This document shows positions 1-10,425 of a DNA stretch of 64,000 bases, piece by piece. The stretch lies in NCBI RefSeq assembly GCF_018446385.1, contig NC_056002.1, positions 32,412,636 to 32,476,635 of the forward strand, read 5' to 3'. The translations under genes were made by a program, and so were the position numbers. The DNA comes from Zingiber officinale. Taxonomy: Eukaryota > Streptophyta > Magnoliopsida > Zingiberales > Zingiberaceae. Position 1 is the stretch's first letter. Every line of letters begins with the position of its first letter. The notes beneath the pieces were generated by a model, which ran no database searches, had not been told where the DNA came from, and was given only the letters and a program-made list of their open reading frames with translations.

Positions 1-1176
1 GAACGTGTAGAAAACCGCGATCTTGTAAGGTATGCACTTAAAGCTTTTCCTAGGAATGCCTTGTGGTCATCTATGGTAGATGCCTACAAGGTATCCAAGG
101 ATCTTTCAATTGTCAAGTTAGATGAATTTTTCTGTGAAATGGAATTACATGAACTTGCTAACAAAGGCCAAAAGGAGAAAGGTATTGCTCTTGTTGCAGG
201 AGAAAGGAGCAAGGATGGGAGAAGGAAGAAGGAAAAGAAGAAAGAAAAGGAGATCTCCTCATCCACCTCTTCCTCCGAGTCCGATGACGAAGGCGAATCA
301 TCGTCATCAAGCGAAATGGCGAATTTCGTGAGGAGGATCATGAGAAGAAGCCGAAGATACAAAGGTAAACCTAATGATCCGAACATTGATAAATCTAACG
401 TTACGTGCTATGAATGTAGTAAGAAAGGGCACTACCGAAGTGAGTGTCCTAAGCTCAAGAAGGAAGAACGAGCCAAGAAGAAGGAAGAACGAGCCAAGAA
501 GAAAGAAGAAAGAAGCAAAAAGAAGAAGGCCCTTAAGGCCACTTGGGATGAGTCATCTTCAAGCTCATCCGAGGAAGAAGAGAAGAAGGAGAAGAGCACT
601 CGCCATTTAGCACTCATGGCAAGGGAGGACTCCGGAAGCGATGGCAACTCAAGTGATGCTTCAAACGCGGCCTCATCATCCTCGGATGATGAAGAGGTAA
701 CCTCTTCTCATGTAGAAAAATGTTATAAGACTATTACTCATTTATCTACATTGCTTAAAAAATCGAAAACAGAAAATAAATTGTTAAAAGAAGAAGTAGA
801 AATACTAAAGGCTCTTAGGGAAGATGAGGTTGATGACCTTCATCTAGAGCTTCTTGAAGATGAGAACAAGGCTTTGAAGAGTGAGGTTGAGAAGCTCAAG
901 AAAATGCTTGAGAAATTCTCAACTAGCTCTAAGACATTAGACATGATCTTAAATGCCCAAAGGGCAGTCTACAACAAAGCCGGGATAGGTTATCAACCCA
1001 AAGAATCGAGTTTTATCTCATTAGTGTCTAGGACCCAATACCATAGATCAAATGATTCTAGGGTTCATGGAACTAGGAAGGGTATGACCAAAGCATGGGT
1101 TCCTAGGTCACTTCTTGTAGATGCATTAGGTCCCAAGATTTGGGTACCTAAAACATCTATCTTTCGTATCTTGTAG
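1..1176 (+). CDS. gag: gag of element A (5' partial), nucleocapsid-type protein
   Basis: The reading frame is open from base 1, so the true start is upstream. The start of the frame matches the UBN2-type copia capsid region of elements B and C (conserved motif ALxAFPRNxLW). A CX2CX4HX4C zinc knuckle that should bind the RNA genome lies at about 406-447. Flanking it are Lys/Glu-rich and Ser-rich acidic tracts. A predicted coiled coil follows at about 750-930, and then a conserved block (NKAGIGYQ). The frame ends at TAG 1174-1176 and pol continues in the same frame, so gag and pol are separated only by this stop. The TAG lies inside a plausible 3' splice site (see findings). Confidence 0.9.
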   Translation, partial: ERVENRDLVRYALKAFPRNALWSSMVDAYKVSKDLSIVKLDEFFCEMELHELANKGQKEKGIALVAGERSKDGRRKKEKKKEKEISSSTSSSESDDEGESSSSSEMANFVRRIMRRSRRYKGKPNDPNIDKSNVTCYECSKKGHYRSECPKLKKEERAKKKEERAKKKEERSKKKKALKATWDESSSSSSEEEEKKEKSTRHLALMAREDSGSDGNSSDASNAASSSSDDEEVTSSHVEKCYKTITHLSTLLKKSKTENKLLKEEVEILKALREDEVDDLHLELLEDENKALKSEVEKLKKMLEKFSTSSKTLDMILNAQRAVYNKAGIGYQPKESSFISLVSRTQYHRSNDSRVHGTRKGMTKAWVPRSLLVDALGPKIWVPKTSIFRIL

Positions 1177-1179
1177 GCA

Positions 1180-4100
1180 TTGATCGAGGGGGAGCACCTA
1201 TCAACTTGGTTTGTTGATAGTGGATGCTCCAAGCACATGACCGGGGACAAATCTCTATTTGCTTCTCTTCAAAACAAAAGTAGAGGTAATGTGTCCTTTG
1301 GTAACAATGGTAGTCTTAAGGTAATAGGAGTTGGAGACATTCATATATCCGAATGCCTTCATATCAAGAATGTCCTTCTAGTCAAGGGAATGACTTTTAA
1401 TCTCCTAAGTGTCAGTCAATTGTGTGATACGGGTTACACAATTGAATTTCATTCAAGTCAATGTTTGGTTAAAAACATTGACACACTTGACACGATACTA
1501 GTAGGCACAAGGGTAGACAATATTTATCAAGTATCATTTAAAAGTGCTACTAATGCTTTGATTAAGTGTTTCATGTCAAAAGAAGAAGAGTCTTGGCTAT
1601 GGCATAGAAGGTTGGCACATGTAAACATGAAGAACATCCGGAAGCTAGCAAACAAAGGATTAGTGCGAGGCTTACCAAGCATCAAATATCAAAAGAACAA
1701 ACTATGTGATGCATGTCAAAAGGGTAAGCAAACAAAAGCGGTTCATAAAGGTAAAAGCATTGTAAGTACTTCTACTCCGTTAGACTTATTGCACATGGAC
1801 CTATTTGATTGCAGTAGTGTAATATCTTTGAATGGAAGTAGATATTGTCTTGTGATTATTGATGATTTCACTAGATATACTTGGACCTTCTTTTTGAAAC
1901 ATAAGGACCAAACCATAGATATTTTCATTTCTTTTTGTAGAAGAACGGAAAATGAAAAATCAACCACAATTAAAACCATTAGGAGTGATCATGGTGGTGA
2001 ATTCCAAAACCATAGGTTTTTAGAGTTTTGTCAAGAGAAGGGTTATAGACATGAGTTCTCTACTCCAAGGACCCCACAGCAAAATGGGGTTGTGGAGAGA
2101 AAGAACCGAGTCCTACAGGAAGCTGCACGAAGCATGCTTCATGAGTACTCTTTGCCGAGCTACTTATGGGCCGAAGCTGTGAGTACAGCTTGCTATGTGC
2201 AAAATCGAGTCCTAATACACAGATTTTTAGGAAAGACCCCTCATGAACTTTGGTTTGGGAAACCACCTACAATTAAACATCTTAGGGTGTTTGGTTGTAA
2301 GGTGTTTATCTTGAACACAAAGGATCATCTTGGGAAGTTCACGGCTAAGGCTGATGAAGGGATACTGGTCGGGTATTCACTCACCAGCAAAGCCTATCGA
2401 GTCTACAACAGTAGGACTAAATTGATTGAAGAGTCCTCTGATGTAGCTTTTGAAGAAATCCCTAATTTAAATGATCAATCAAGGGATGTAGAACAAATTC
2501 AATTCGAACTTAGAAGGCTAAGTTTGAATGACCAAGACATCGAAAGAGTCGAAATTGACTCTGATAATGATGAACAAGGACAACAAAGAACTCAGGTGGA
2601 TCCATTGCCTGATATTGAGTCCTTGTCTGTGCCAAGTGAGACCACTCATGAGGCACCATCAGCACCAAGGCGGTCTAGGTTAGACACTAGTCACCCCCAA
2701 GACCAGATTGTGGGAGACATCCATCAAGGGGTTAGGACTAGGTCATTCTTTAGAAATGAGTCCAATGAGGTCGCTTTGATCTCAGAAATTGAACCTAGAT
2801 TAATTGATGAGGCATTGCATGATCCTGAGTGGATCATAGCTATGCAAGACGAATTAGGTCAATTTGAAAGGAGCCAAGTATGGGACTTGGTTCCCAGACC
2901 TAAGAAGACCACCATTATTGGAACCAAATGGGTCTTCAAGAACAAATTGAACCAAAAGGGAGAGGTAGTTAGAAACAAGGCAAGACTTGTAGCCAAGGGC
3001 TATAGTCAAGTTGAAGGCCTTGATTATGATGAGACATATGCTCCAGTGGCCCGATTAGAGTCCATTCGCTTAATGCTAGCTTTTGCTGCACATAGAGGTT
3101 TCAAGCTCTATCAAATGGATGTAAAATCGGCCTTCTTAAATGGTCTCATTAAGGAAGAAGTTTATGTTGAACAACCACCGGGATTTGTGAATACCGAATC
3201 TCCAAATCACGTGTACAAGCTCAAGAAAGCACTTTATGGGCTTAAACAAGCACCACGAGCTTGGTACGAAAGGTTGTCAACATATCTACTAGAGAAGGGC
3301 TTTGTTAGAGGACAAATAGACCCAACACTATTTCTACGTAGAGATGGTGAAAATATTTTTGTAGCCCAAGTATATGTCGATGACATAATTTGTGGCTCAA
3401 GCAACAAGGGCTATTTAAATGAGTTCATCACTCACATGGAGAGTGAGTTTGAGATGAGTCTAGTGGGAGAATTGACTTTCTTCCTTGGACTCGAAATCAA
3501 ACAAACTAGAGATGGTATTTATGTCCATCAAGCAAAATACACTCAAGAGATGCTCAGAAAATTCAATATGAGTGACTCTAAGGAAGTGTCCACTCCAATG
3601 GCGACAAACACTCGCCTTGACAATGATGAGAGTGGAAAACCAGTTGATCTAACGCAATATAGAAGCATGATCGGTAGTCTTCTATATCTCACAGCCAGTA
3701 GACCCGATATACTTTTTGCTGTGGGCATGTGCGCTAGGTATCAAGTCTGTGCAAAGGAATCTCATTTAATTGCAGTTAAAAGAATTTTGAGATATCTTAA
3801 GGGCACAATAAGAGTAGGTCTTTGGTATCCTCGTACCGAGTCTTTTGACTTGATAGGTTACACCGATTCCGATTATGCTGGGTGCAAATTGGATCGGAAA
3901 AGTACGAGTGGGGGTTGCCAATTTTTAGGGTCATCTTTAGTTAGTTGGTCAAGTCGGAAGCAACATTGTGTTGCTCTCTCCACGACAGAGGCTGAATATA
4001 TTGCCATGGGAGAGAGTGTATCGCAATTGTTGTGGATGATACACACCTTAGAGGATTATGGATTTTCTTACAAGGGTGTACAAGTGCTATGTGATAACAT

Positions 4101-4314
4101 TAGCACGATTAACCTAACTAAAAATCCAGTCCATCATTCAAGGACAAAACACATTGAAGTGCGTCATCACTTCATTAGAGATCATGTAGCTAGGGAGACA
4201 TTGCACTCACATATGTTGAGTCAAAGTCAAACCTAGCTGATATTTCACCAAACCCCTTCCGGAAAATGAATTTAGTCATTTAAGGAGGGAGTTGGGAATG
4301 TGTTTGGCTCCTTA
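1180..4314 (+). CDS. pol: pol of element A: protease, integrase, reverse transcriptase, RNase H
   Basis: The open frame 1180-4236 encodes about 1,018 residues. It starts with the aspartic protease motif [11 protein letters not shown], which cuts the polyprotein. Next come the GAG-pre-integrase zinc region (HRRLAHVN ... CDACQKGKQ) and the integrase core (D-D-E, with [10 protein letters not shown]). After a linker comes the copia RT ([11 protein letters not shown], the catalytic YVDD near 3376-3387, [12 protein letters not shown]). RNase H follows, ending with the ALSTTEAEY and HSRTKHIE motifs. The conserved tail (SKSNLAD ... KPLPENEF ... LGMCLAP) is found only by changing frame twice after about 4200, so two one-base deletions have broken the last 40 or so residues. 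The original stop is at 4312-4314. RT and integrase motifs look intact. Confidence 0.9.
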
Positions 4315-5375
4315 GGTCATTAGAGTTTCACCATGATCAATAAGGACTATTAAGATGACAAGAGTAATTGGGACAAAAATTTGGGCAACTTGGGAACATC
4401 TCACATACACTATAAGGTTTAACAAAATGTTTTTGTTTGCTAGAAATGGGGTGAGATGCTAGGATCAACCAAATTATTCAAAATGTATCATGCATCCCTT
4501 GAATAATTAGGTTGAAGAGACATTAATTGAGTTTGGGGAACACCATTACACAATTCATGTGTATTTGGTTCCTAGATCTTACTCATACATTCCAACCAAG
4601 GAATCTTGGTTGGACTTTTGTCTAGAAATTGTCTAACATAGTTAATGTGTTTGGTTGATACTTTTTGCTTGATACATTTCATGACTTTGATTGATGTTAG
4701 GACAAGTTGATAAAGAAGTATTAGGAACTAAGACTTATTTTGACAAACTTGAAACTAATCATAGAGAGGACGAATTTTGGAATAGGTTATAGGTAGCCTA
4801 TGTCAGTTTTGGGACTTTGCTTCACTACAGATTGTAGTTTCAGCAATTTCCTAAGTTTGTGAAGATTCACTGATTTTGAAGCTAAGAATCGAGAAGGTTT
4901 AAATTTTGAATTTCTAAGCCTTGAATGAGTTCAATTCTTGAGAGCAAATCATTAGGAATTATCCGTCTGATATCACTAACTATAATCTATGGGCTTCTAG
5001 GATCCTAGGAAGTTGTTGGAACAAAATTTAGGACTTTTGATACGAGTTTCAGATATCAGAAGTCTGAAGTATCAGACACTGATCGGTCGCTGGACCGATC
5101 AGGAAATTTCGATAGGTTCTGTTCGCGTTTTGAACGGTCCCGGGACCGATCTGAAGGATGCCTGATCGGTCCAGGGACCGATCCGCTATCTCCGATCCAA
5201 GGATCTGATCGTTCAATCCTTCTCCTGATCGGACGGCCGTCCGATCGGGTTGGTCACCTACCCTCTTAAAACCTCCCACTCTTTGGCGTCTCACGCGAAC
5301 CCTACCTCTCCGCTTCTCTCGTTTCTTCTTCCCAGCGCCGGCCGACCCTCGTTTCTTTCTCCGACGAACGAAGTA
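4315..5375 (+). other. Element A spacer between pol and third ORF; palindromes and putative leader
   Basis: No coding frame of note. The first 750 bases are AT-rich and plain. From 5081 to 5246 there are four 20-bp palindromes: GATCGGTC with a 4-base spacer and GACCGATC (5081-5100, 5132-5151 with one mismatch, 5164-5183) and a GATCGGAC/GTCCGATC variant (5227-5246). Bases 5270-5375 are pyrimidine-rich and resemble a plant 5' leader, ending at the ATG at 5376. This region may be a promoter and leader for the third gene. Confidence 0.55.
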
Positions 5376-6803
5376 ATGCCTCCAAGGTAACTTCCTCTTC
5401 CCATTCTATTCATCCTTAGCATTTTTTTTAATTTAGTTCTCACTGCATTTGCGTTTTTGGGTCGGTACTCATCTGTTGTGGTCTTGTGCTCCCATGTGTA
5501 CCCCGGTCATGTCCCATTTCCCATCCTTAGGAAGAAATCTGCAGGGGAGGGTACCTCTAAGTCGGATAAGTCCAAATCTAAGGTTCCTACCTCTTCCCGA
5601 CCTCAACCATCAAGTTCGGGGAGATTCCCGAACCAACAGTTTGAGAAAAACTTTAAGGACAGGATTTTCAAGTTGCTCCCGTGTAGGTCGGTTGATAAGA
5701 AGTACATGAACGAATTTTGTCCGTCCATAACCGAAACTATCGCCTACTACAAACTTGACGCCTTGGTATATTTGGAGAGAGACATCAACCTTGACTTAGT
5801 CTCGGAATTCTATAATAACCTTCATCCGACTCCTGATGGTAGTTATAGAACAAGAGTGGCTAAGCAAAACATTGATGTCGACATAATTGCCTTCTTTGGG
5901 TATTTAGGTTGTCGTTTGTGTTCGGGGACGGTGTTCTCCATCTATCCTGTTTTGCCTGAACCCGTACCTCATCCTCTTGATGTCTCTTCTGACTCAATCT
6001 ATGAGTACTTCTTTGGTCATCCGAGACTGGATGGTTTAGATGAGTTAGATGACGACTTTCCTACATTTGCAGCCCTTAGACTCTCTGCTCCTGACTACAT
6101 TCTTTTCAAAATTGTCACACAATGTCTTCTACCTATCACCTCTAAACCGTTGGCAGAAATTCGACCATATCACTGTTTGATGCTTTATGGGTTACGTCGA
6201 CGTCTAGATTTTGATATTATGTCGAGTGTCTATATGTCTATCATTTCCCATAGCGAACCGAGCGGCAACAACATCTATATGCCTTTTGGGCATATAATTA
6301 CTGATTGGCTCGAGTCCATGGGTATTGACGTCTCTAGGGGGAGGATAGTGAAGATGGTCAGGCAGGATTGTCGACTTGGGAAACGTGCGTTTTCCAAGTC
6401 CGGAATCCTAAGTCAGGATGGGACGGTTAGGTGGAAGGATGGGAGGGCACTGGGTGAGTTACCACTCCCACGACAGGGTGCTCGTGCTCCTGCTCCAGCT
6501 GCACTTGTCGAGGCGGATCCAGATCTGCGCTGGCAGATCGCGGAGTTGGAGGACCGATTTGATCGCCACGAGGAGATGGTGGCTGCTGAGTTCGTTGGTC
6601 TACGTCTCCACATTGACCGACGCTTTGAGACCCTACAGAGACATCAGCTGGCTACTCATCAGGCGTTTATGGGATGGATGGCCAGCCACCCACCACCTCA
6701 GCCTTCTACAGACGATCCATCTTCAGGCAGCGGCGTGCCCCCTCAGGGATTCTCTTATCCTGTTGCTGATGACACTGCTCCTCATGATGAGGATGCGAGT
6801 TGA
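5376..6803 (+). CDS. Third (env-position) gene of element A, probably spliced; plant Transposase_32-like domain
   Basis: The ORF is open from 5457, but the better model has two exons. ATG at 5376 opens an 11-base exon (5376-5386) followed by GTAACT. A pyrimidine-rich stretch ends in CCTTAG at 5525-5530, and exon 2 (5531-6803) continues in frame, giving about 427 aa. The N-terminus is then basic and Ser/Lys-rich. The middle (about residues 60-240; motif SEFYNNL) resembles the plant family called 'putative plant transposon protein' (Transposase_32). The C-terminal part has a likely coiled coil (about 330-385) and a Pro/Ser-rich acidic tail. I see no signal peptide and no clear membrane span. 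Its place after pol matches the env-like ORF of Sireviruses. Its function is unknown. Confidence 0.65.
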
Positions 6804-7006
6804 TTTTGATTATGTGATTGATTGTTGATTGTGCTACTTTGTTCTAGATACGATGTTGATTGCCTGTCCTGGATGGTTGCTATTTTAGACATTATGTTTA
6901 TTTTCATGCGTTTTGTACTCCTATGATATCTTTTTCATGCTATGTATATGACATTGCTTGAGTTCTATCATATCTTACTTCTTTTTGTGGATTATGATAT
7001 GGGTTT

Positions 7007-7246
7007 AAGGGGGAGGTGTTTGTCAGTCCTCATATTTTTTATATATACCTTTTCGGTGTTTGACAAAGGGGGAGAGAGTATTTGAAGTTTAGAGACGAAT
7101 TGTAAACTCAATATGAAAAAGGGGGAGAAGATATTTGAGATATATCCGTCTTAGGGGGAGGATCCCGATTTCCCTAAAATTATGGATATGAAAGCATTTC
7201 TGATCTAAACTTAAATCGTGTTGTCAAACAACAAAAAGGGGGAGAT
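7007..7246 (+). promoter_or_regulatory. Cluster of polypurine tracts of element A
   Basis: Five G5-type purine tracts precede the LTR: 7007-7016, 7065-7078, 7116-7130, 7151-7162 and 7233-7245. The last, AAAAAGGGGGAGA, directly abuts the LTR and should prime plus-strand DNA synthesis. Multiple polypurine tracts here are a known Sirevirus trait. Confidence 0.8.
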
Positions 7247-7398
7247 TGTTGATACAGTCTGACCTGGATGTTGTTTTGATGTTGACACTGATTTAAGTTT
7301 CAATCAGATATTGAATTAACTCAGACAAATCAGGGTTGACTTGGTTGACCTGATTAATCTGATTGGGAAAAGTCCGAGCAAGGAGCTTGGCACGGGAG

Positions 7399-7676
7399 AA
7401 GTCCTGGTGAGTGAAGCCAGGCAATTGGAAAAGTCCTGGTGAGGGAAGCCAGGCAATTGGGAAGTCCTGGTGAGTGAAGCCAGGCAATTGGAGAAGTCCT
7501 GGTGAGTGAAGCCAGGCAATTGGAAAAGTCCTGGTGAGGGAAGCCAGGCAATTGGAAAGTCCTGGTGAGTGAAGCCAGGCAATTGGAAAAGTCCTGGTGA
7601 GTGAAGCCAGGCAATTGGAAAGTCCTGGTGAGTGAAGCCAGGCAATTGGAAAGTCCTGGTGAGTGAAGCCAGGCAA
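7399..7676 (+). repeat. Nine-copy ~31-bp minisatellite in LTR of element A
   Basis: Nine copies of a unit with frame AAGTCCTGGTGA...GCCAGGCAATTGG start at about 7401, 7433, 7464, 7496, 7528, 7560, 7591, 7622 and 7653. Each can fold through CCTGG/CCAGG arms. Two flanking singletons have the same outer frame (AGTCC ... GGCA) but other arms: CCGAGC/GCTTGG near 7372-7391 and CCAAGT/ACTTGG near 7725-7744. Long ORFs on the minus strand here are products of the repeat and are not genes. Confidence 0.85.
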
Positions 7677-7840
7677 GGGAAAATCCAGATGGATCAAGGG
7701 TGATCGGACATCTGGTATTGGGAAGTCCAAGTATGGAAACTTGGCATGTATAGTCGGAGAAGAGCTCGGTAGCTCGGTCTCTGGACTGTCAGGATTAAGG
7801 GTAGCAAGCTTGGAAGCTTGCCTCTTAAATCACAGCCTTG

Positions 7841-8218
7841 GATCGGTCTGATGACCGATCCAGTGGCACAAGTGGCACGGGTGATCGGTCGGCAGACCGA
7901 TCCAGTGACACTAAGTGTGCCCTGATCGATCTACGGACCGATCAGTAAACACTCAGTAGCATACTGTGTTGTTACTGATCGGTCCGCCGACCGATCAGTG
8001 AGAACTCAGTAGAATACTCAGTATGCTACTGTATCGATACTGACCGGTCTCGGGACCGGTCAGATTGATGCCTGATCGGTCCGGAGACCGATCAGGCTTG
8101 TGCGCGCGACACCTGATCGGTCTGAGGACCGATCAGGTTAATTCCTGATCGGTCCGCAGACCGATCAGTAACGATCGAAAAAGAGATTTGAACGTATGGA
8201 TCGGTCTGCAGACCGATC
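7841..8218 (+). repeat. Array of nine 20-bp palindromes in LTR of element A
   Basis: GATCGGTC-N4-GACCGATC or close variants occur at 7841, 7883, 7924, 7977, 8042 (GACCGGTC arms), 8074, 8115, 8147 and 8199. The 8-base arms are nearly constant, while the 4-base centre differs in every copy (TGAT, GGCA, TACG, CGCC, TCGG, CGGA, TGAG, CGCA, TGCA). The series is CpG-rich and sits about 430-800 bp upstream of the TATA-like box. Confidence 0.9.
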
Positions 8219-9162
8219 CATACTATAGTCTGTTTTGCATGCACTTTCTCTGTTTCTTTCTGATTCAAAGTTGCTTTTGCCTAAATATTTCTAACCATCT
8301 GCTGCAAGATTTTGAGGTGCAGGTTACTGGTAATTTGCAATTGGTTGATTTCAAATTGAGCTTCATTAGTAGAGGATACCAGAGAGACTTTTGCTATGTT
8401 CCACTGTAAACCTGTTAAAGCAGCAAAATCGTGGCTGCGATCTGGCGGTGATCTGGCATCGATCAGCTCAACTCATGGTGATTGGGTGGAGCTCAGAGAC
8501 ACCAGTGAAGACCAGAATTCCATTGGTGTGAGCTCAGATGATCAGATGAGAAAGAAGCGTGATTGGCGATGCTATGGCTGGATGCAGAGATTTGCTGCAG
8601 TTTGGCAGGGATCCGTTGCGGGCGAAAGGCAGAGATGGCAGAGACATAAAAGGCTGGTTGAAGAGAGGGTTAACAAGAAGTTCTCTTTGGGAAGAAAAAG
8701 AAAAACTCTCTGTCGATCGGTGAAAAAGCTTTGACGCTCGGGGCTGAGAAGCGGCTGTCTCGACTTGCTCTCTGTTTCACTGACCTTCGCGTGACTGTAA
8801 GCTTAATTTTCATTCTCCTAAGTCACCAAGCTCAGTAAGTCTTGTGCTATATTCTACATACCTGTTGAGATTTTGTTGAGAGGTCACTCCACCGAGAAGG
8901 AGAAAGTTCATAGCGGGGTGTTCACCGGGGTTGATCTACCGAAGATCGGCTTGTCCACCTTACGGACACCGAGGAGTAGGGGCAAGTTATCCCCGAACCT
9001 CGTAAACACTTGAGTCACTGTGATTTGCTTTGTTTCTTCTCTTATTCTTATTCTGTTCTTAACTTGTTTTCCGCTGCGCTAACCACTCGTGTGAGTTTTA
9101 TCTTTAAGTTTTAGCTTTTGAAGAGGCTATTCACCCCCCTCTAGCCATCCAAGATCCTAACA

Positions 9163-10425
9163 CAAAGCAATCAACACCATTCAATGCGGCCTAACGATGG
9201 AGGAACTAAACAGAGTCAGGCCTACAAAAATGTAAAAGAACTCTGCGATCATCTGATAAAATTGCACAAAGGAACCAACGAATCTAAGGTAAACAAAAGG
9301 GATTTGTTATTAAATAATTTGTTTAATATTAAAATGATTCCTGGAGAGACGGCCACGCAACTGCACAACCGACTGAAAGATATTCTCAATAGACTGCATC
9401 TAATCGGACACAACCTAGAGAATCATGACACAATAAGGTACACACTAAATGCCTTCCCGAGAAATACTTTGTGGGTATCAATAATAGATGTATACAAAGT
9501 TTCATGGGATCTTTCAATTCTTAAACTAGATGAACTTTTTTGTTAATTAGAATTACATGAACAATCTAACTTGACTCAAGCCGAGAAAGGTGTTGCCTTG
9601 TATGTAGGATCAAGCAAAGAAACCAAGACCAGAGCCAAGATTGAACCAGAAAGTGAGTCTAACTCAAACTCAACCAATGAAGAGGAGCTGGTCAACATGG
9701 TCCAAAAACTACTAACAAGGAAGAAGTTCAAAAGGAGCACCAAAAGGACACCAATCAACCAGACACAAAATAAATCAGAAATGATTTGTTACGGATGCAA
9801 CAAGAAGGGGAATCTCAAAAAGGAATGCCCTAACCGAAAGGAGCAAAATCCAAAATCAACACAAAGAAAGAAGGCCCTCAAAGCAATGTGGGATGAGTCA
9901 TCTTCCGAAGAGCCCGATGCAGAAGAATCGAAACATTCAAGTCATCTTGCCCTTATGGTAAGAAACGAAGGTTCCGAGTACTAGGAAGAGTATGAGTTCA
10001 AGACCGACGTCGAGTCCGAGATCGACATCGTGTCCAACCATGGATCCACATCTATTTCTGAAGGTTCCAATATGGTAACATTTTATTCCAAGTCAAATTT
10101 ACTTAAAATAGTTAAATGTTTGTTTAAAAAATTAACCAAAATCTAAAAACAAAATAACTTACTACTTAAGGAAATTGATCACCTTAAGGAGCAAGTTAAC
10201 TTGAGTGACTCGACTAACCAAGTTCAAGTTGGAACTTCAACTTAAGTTACAAAACTTGAGGAAGAAAATTTTAACTTAAAAGGATAAGTCAAGCGACTTA
10301 AGAAAACGTTGAAAAAGTTTGAACTGGGATCCAAGTGTCTAAATATGGTACTTGGGTTGCAACGAGCCTTGTACAATAAATCGAGACTTGGCTATAATCT
10401 TAACAAATCCGAGACACGAGTTGGG
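9163..10425 (+). pseudogene. gag: Element B: decayed copia gag, interrupted by element A
   Basis: Translation starts mid-protein with the conserved AINTxQCGLT region seen in element C. It continues through the capsid (LNAFPRNTLW), a zinc knuckle (about 9787-9830; one expected His is replaced by Asn, KKGNLKKEC), acidic Ser/Glu tracts and the NKSRLGYN block near 10375. In-frame stops occur at 9544-9546 and 9982-9984, and more follow after 10140. No pol of this copy is seen. The left end adjoins the LTR of element A, consistent with A having inserted into B with a 5-bp duplication (probably CAAAG) whose partner is outside the window. Confidence 0.8.

Larger units (their letters stand above)
1..9162 (+). 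mobile_element. Element A: Sirevirus-like Ty1/copia retrotransposon, 5' end outside window
   Basis: Order seen: gag with zinc knuckle, protease, integrase, reverse transcriptase, RNase H, a third sense ORF, several polypurine tracts, and a long LTR. This is the copia order (integrase before RT). A long gag, an extra ORF after pol and multiple polypurine tracts are hallmarks of the Sirevirus genus. The LTR runs from TGTTGATACAG (7247) to CCTAACA (9162). The element interrupts the gag of an older related element that resumes at 9163. Lesions in the coding part are few, so the insertion looks fairly young. The 5' LTR and left target duplication lie outside the window. Confidence 0.9.
7247..9162 (+). 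repeat. 3' LTR of element A (1,916 bp)
   Basis: The LTR starts with TGTTGATACAG just after the polypurine tract and ends with CCTAACA. Its end resembles that of the LTR of element C (pyrimidine run, then CTA...CTAACA or CTACA). In order it holds a 9-copy hairpin minisatellite (7399-7676), an array of nine palindromes (7841-8218), a TATA-like ACATAAAAGG (8643-8652) and a CT/GA-rich downstream part. The two short ORFs within it (8188-8409, 8396-8734) look like chance frames. Confidence 0.85.

Noticed and set aside
7399-7676. CRISPR-like regular repeats
   Set aside because: Direct tandem units without unique spacers, within a plant LTR.
7293-7730. Long minus-strand ORFs of repeated HQDF...WLHSPG type
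   Set aside because: They run through the LTR minisatellite, whose unit happens to stay open; three overlapping frames show it is a repeat artefact.
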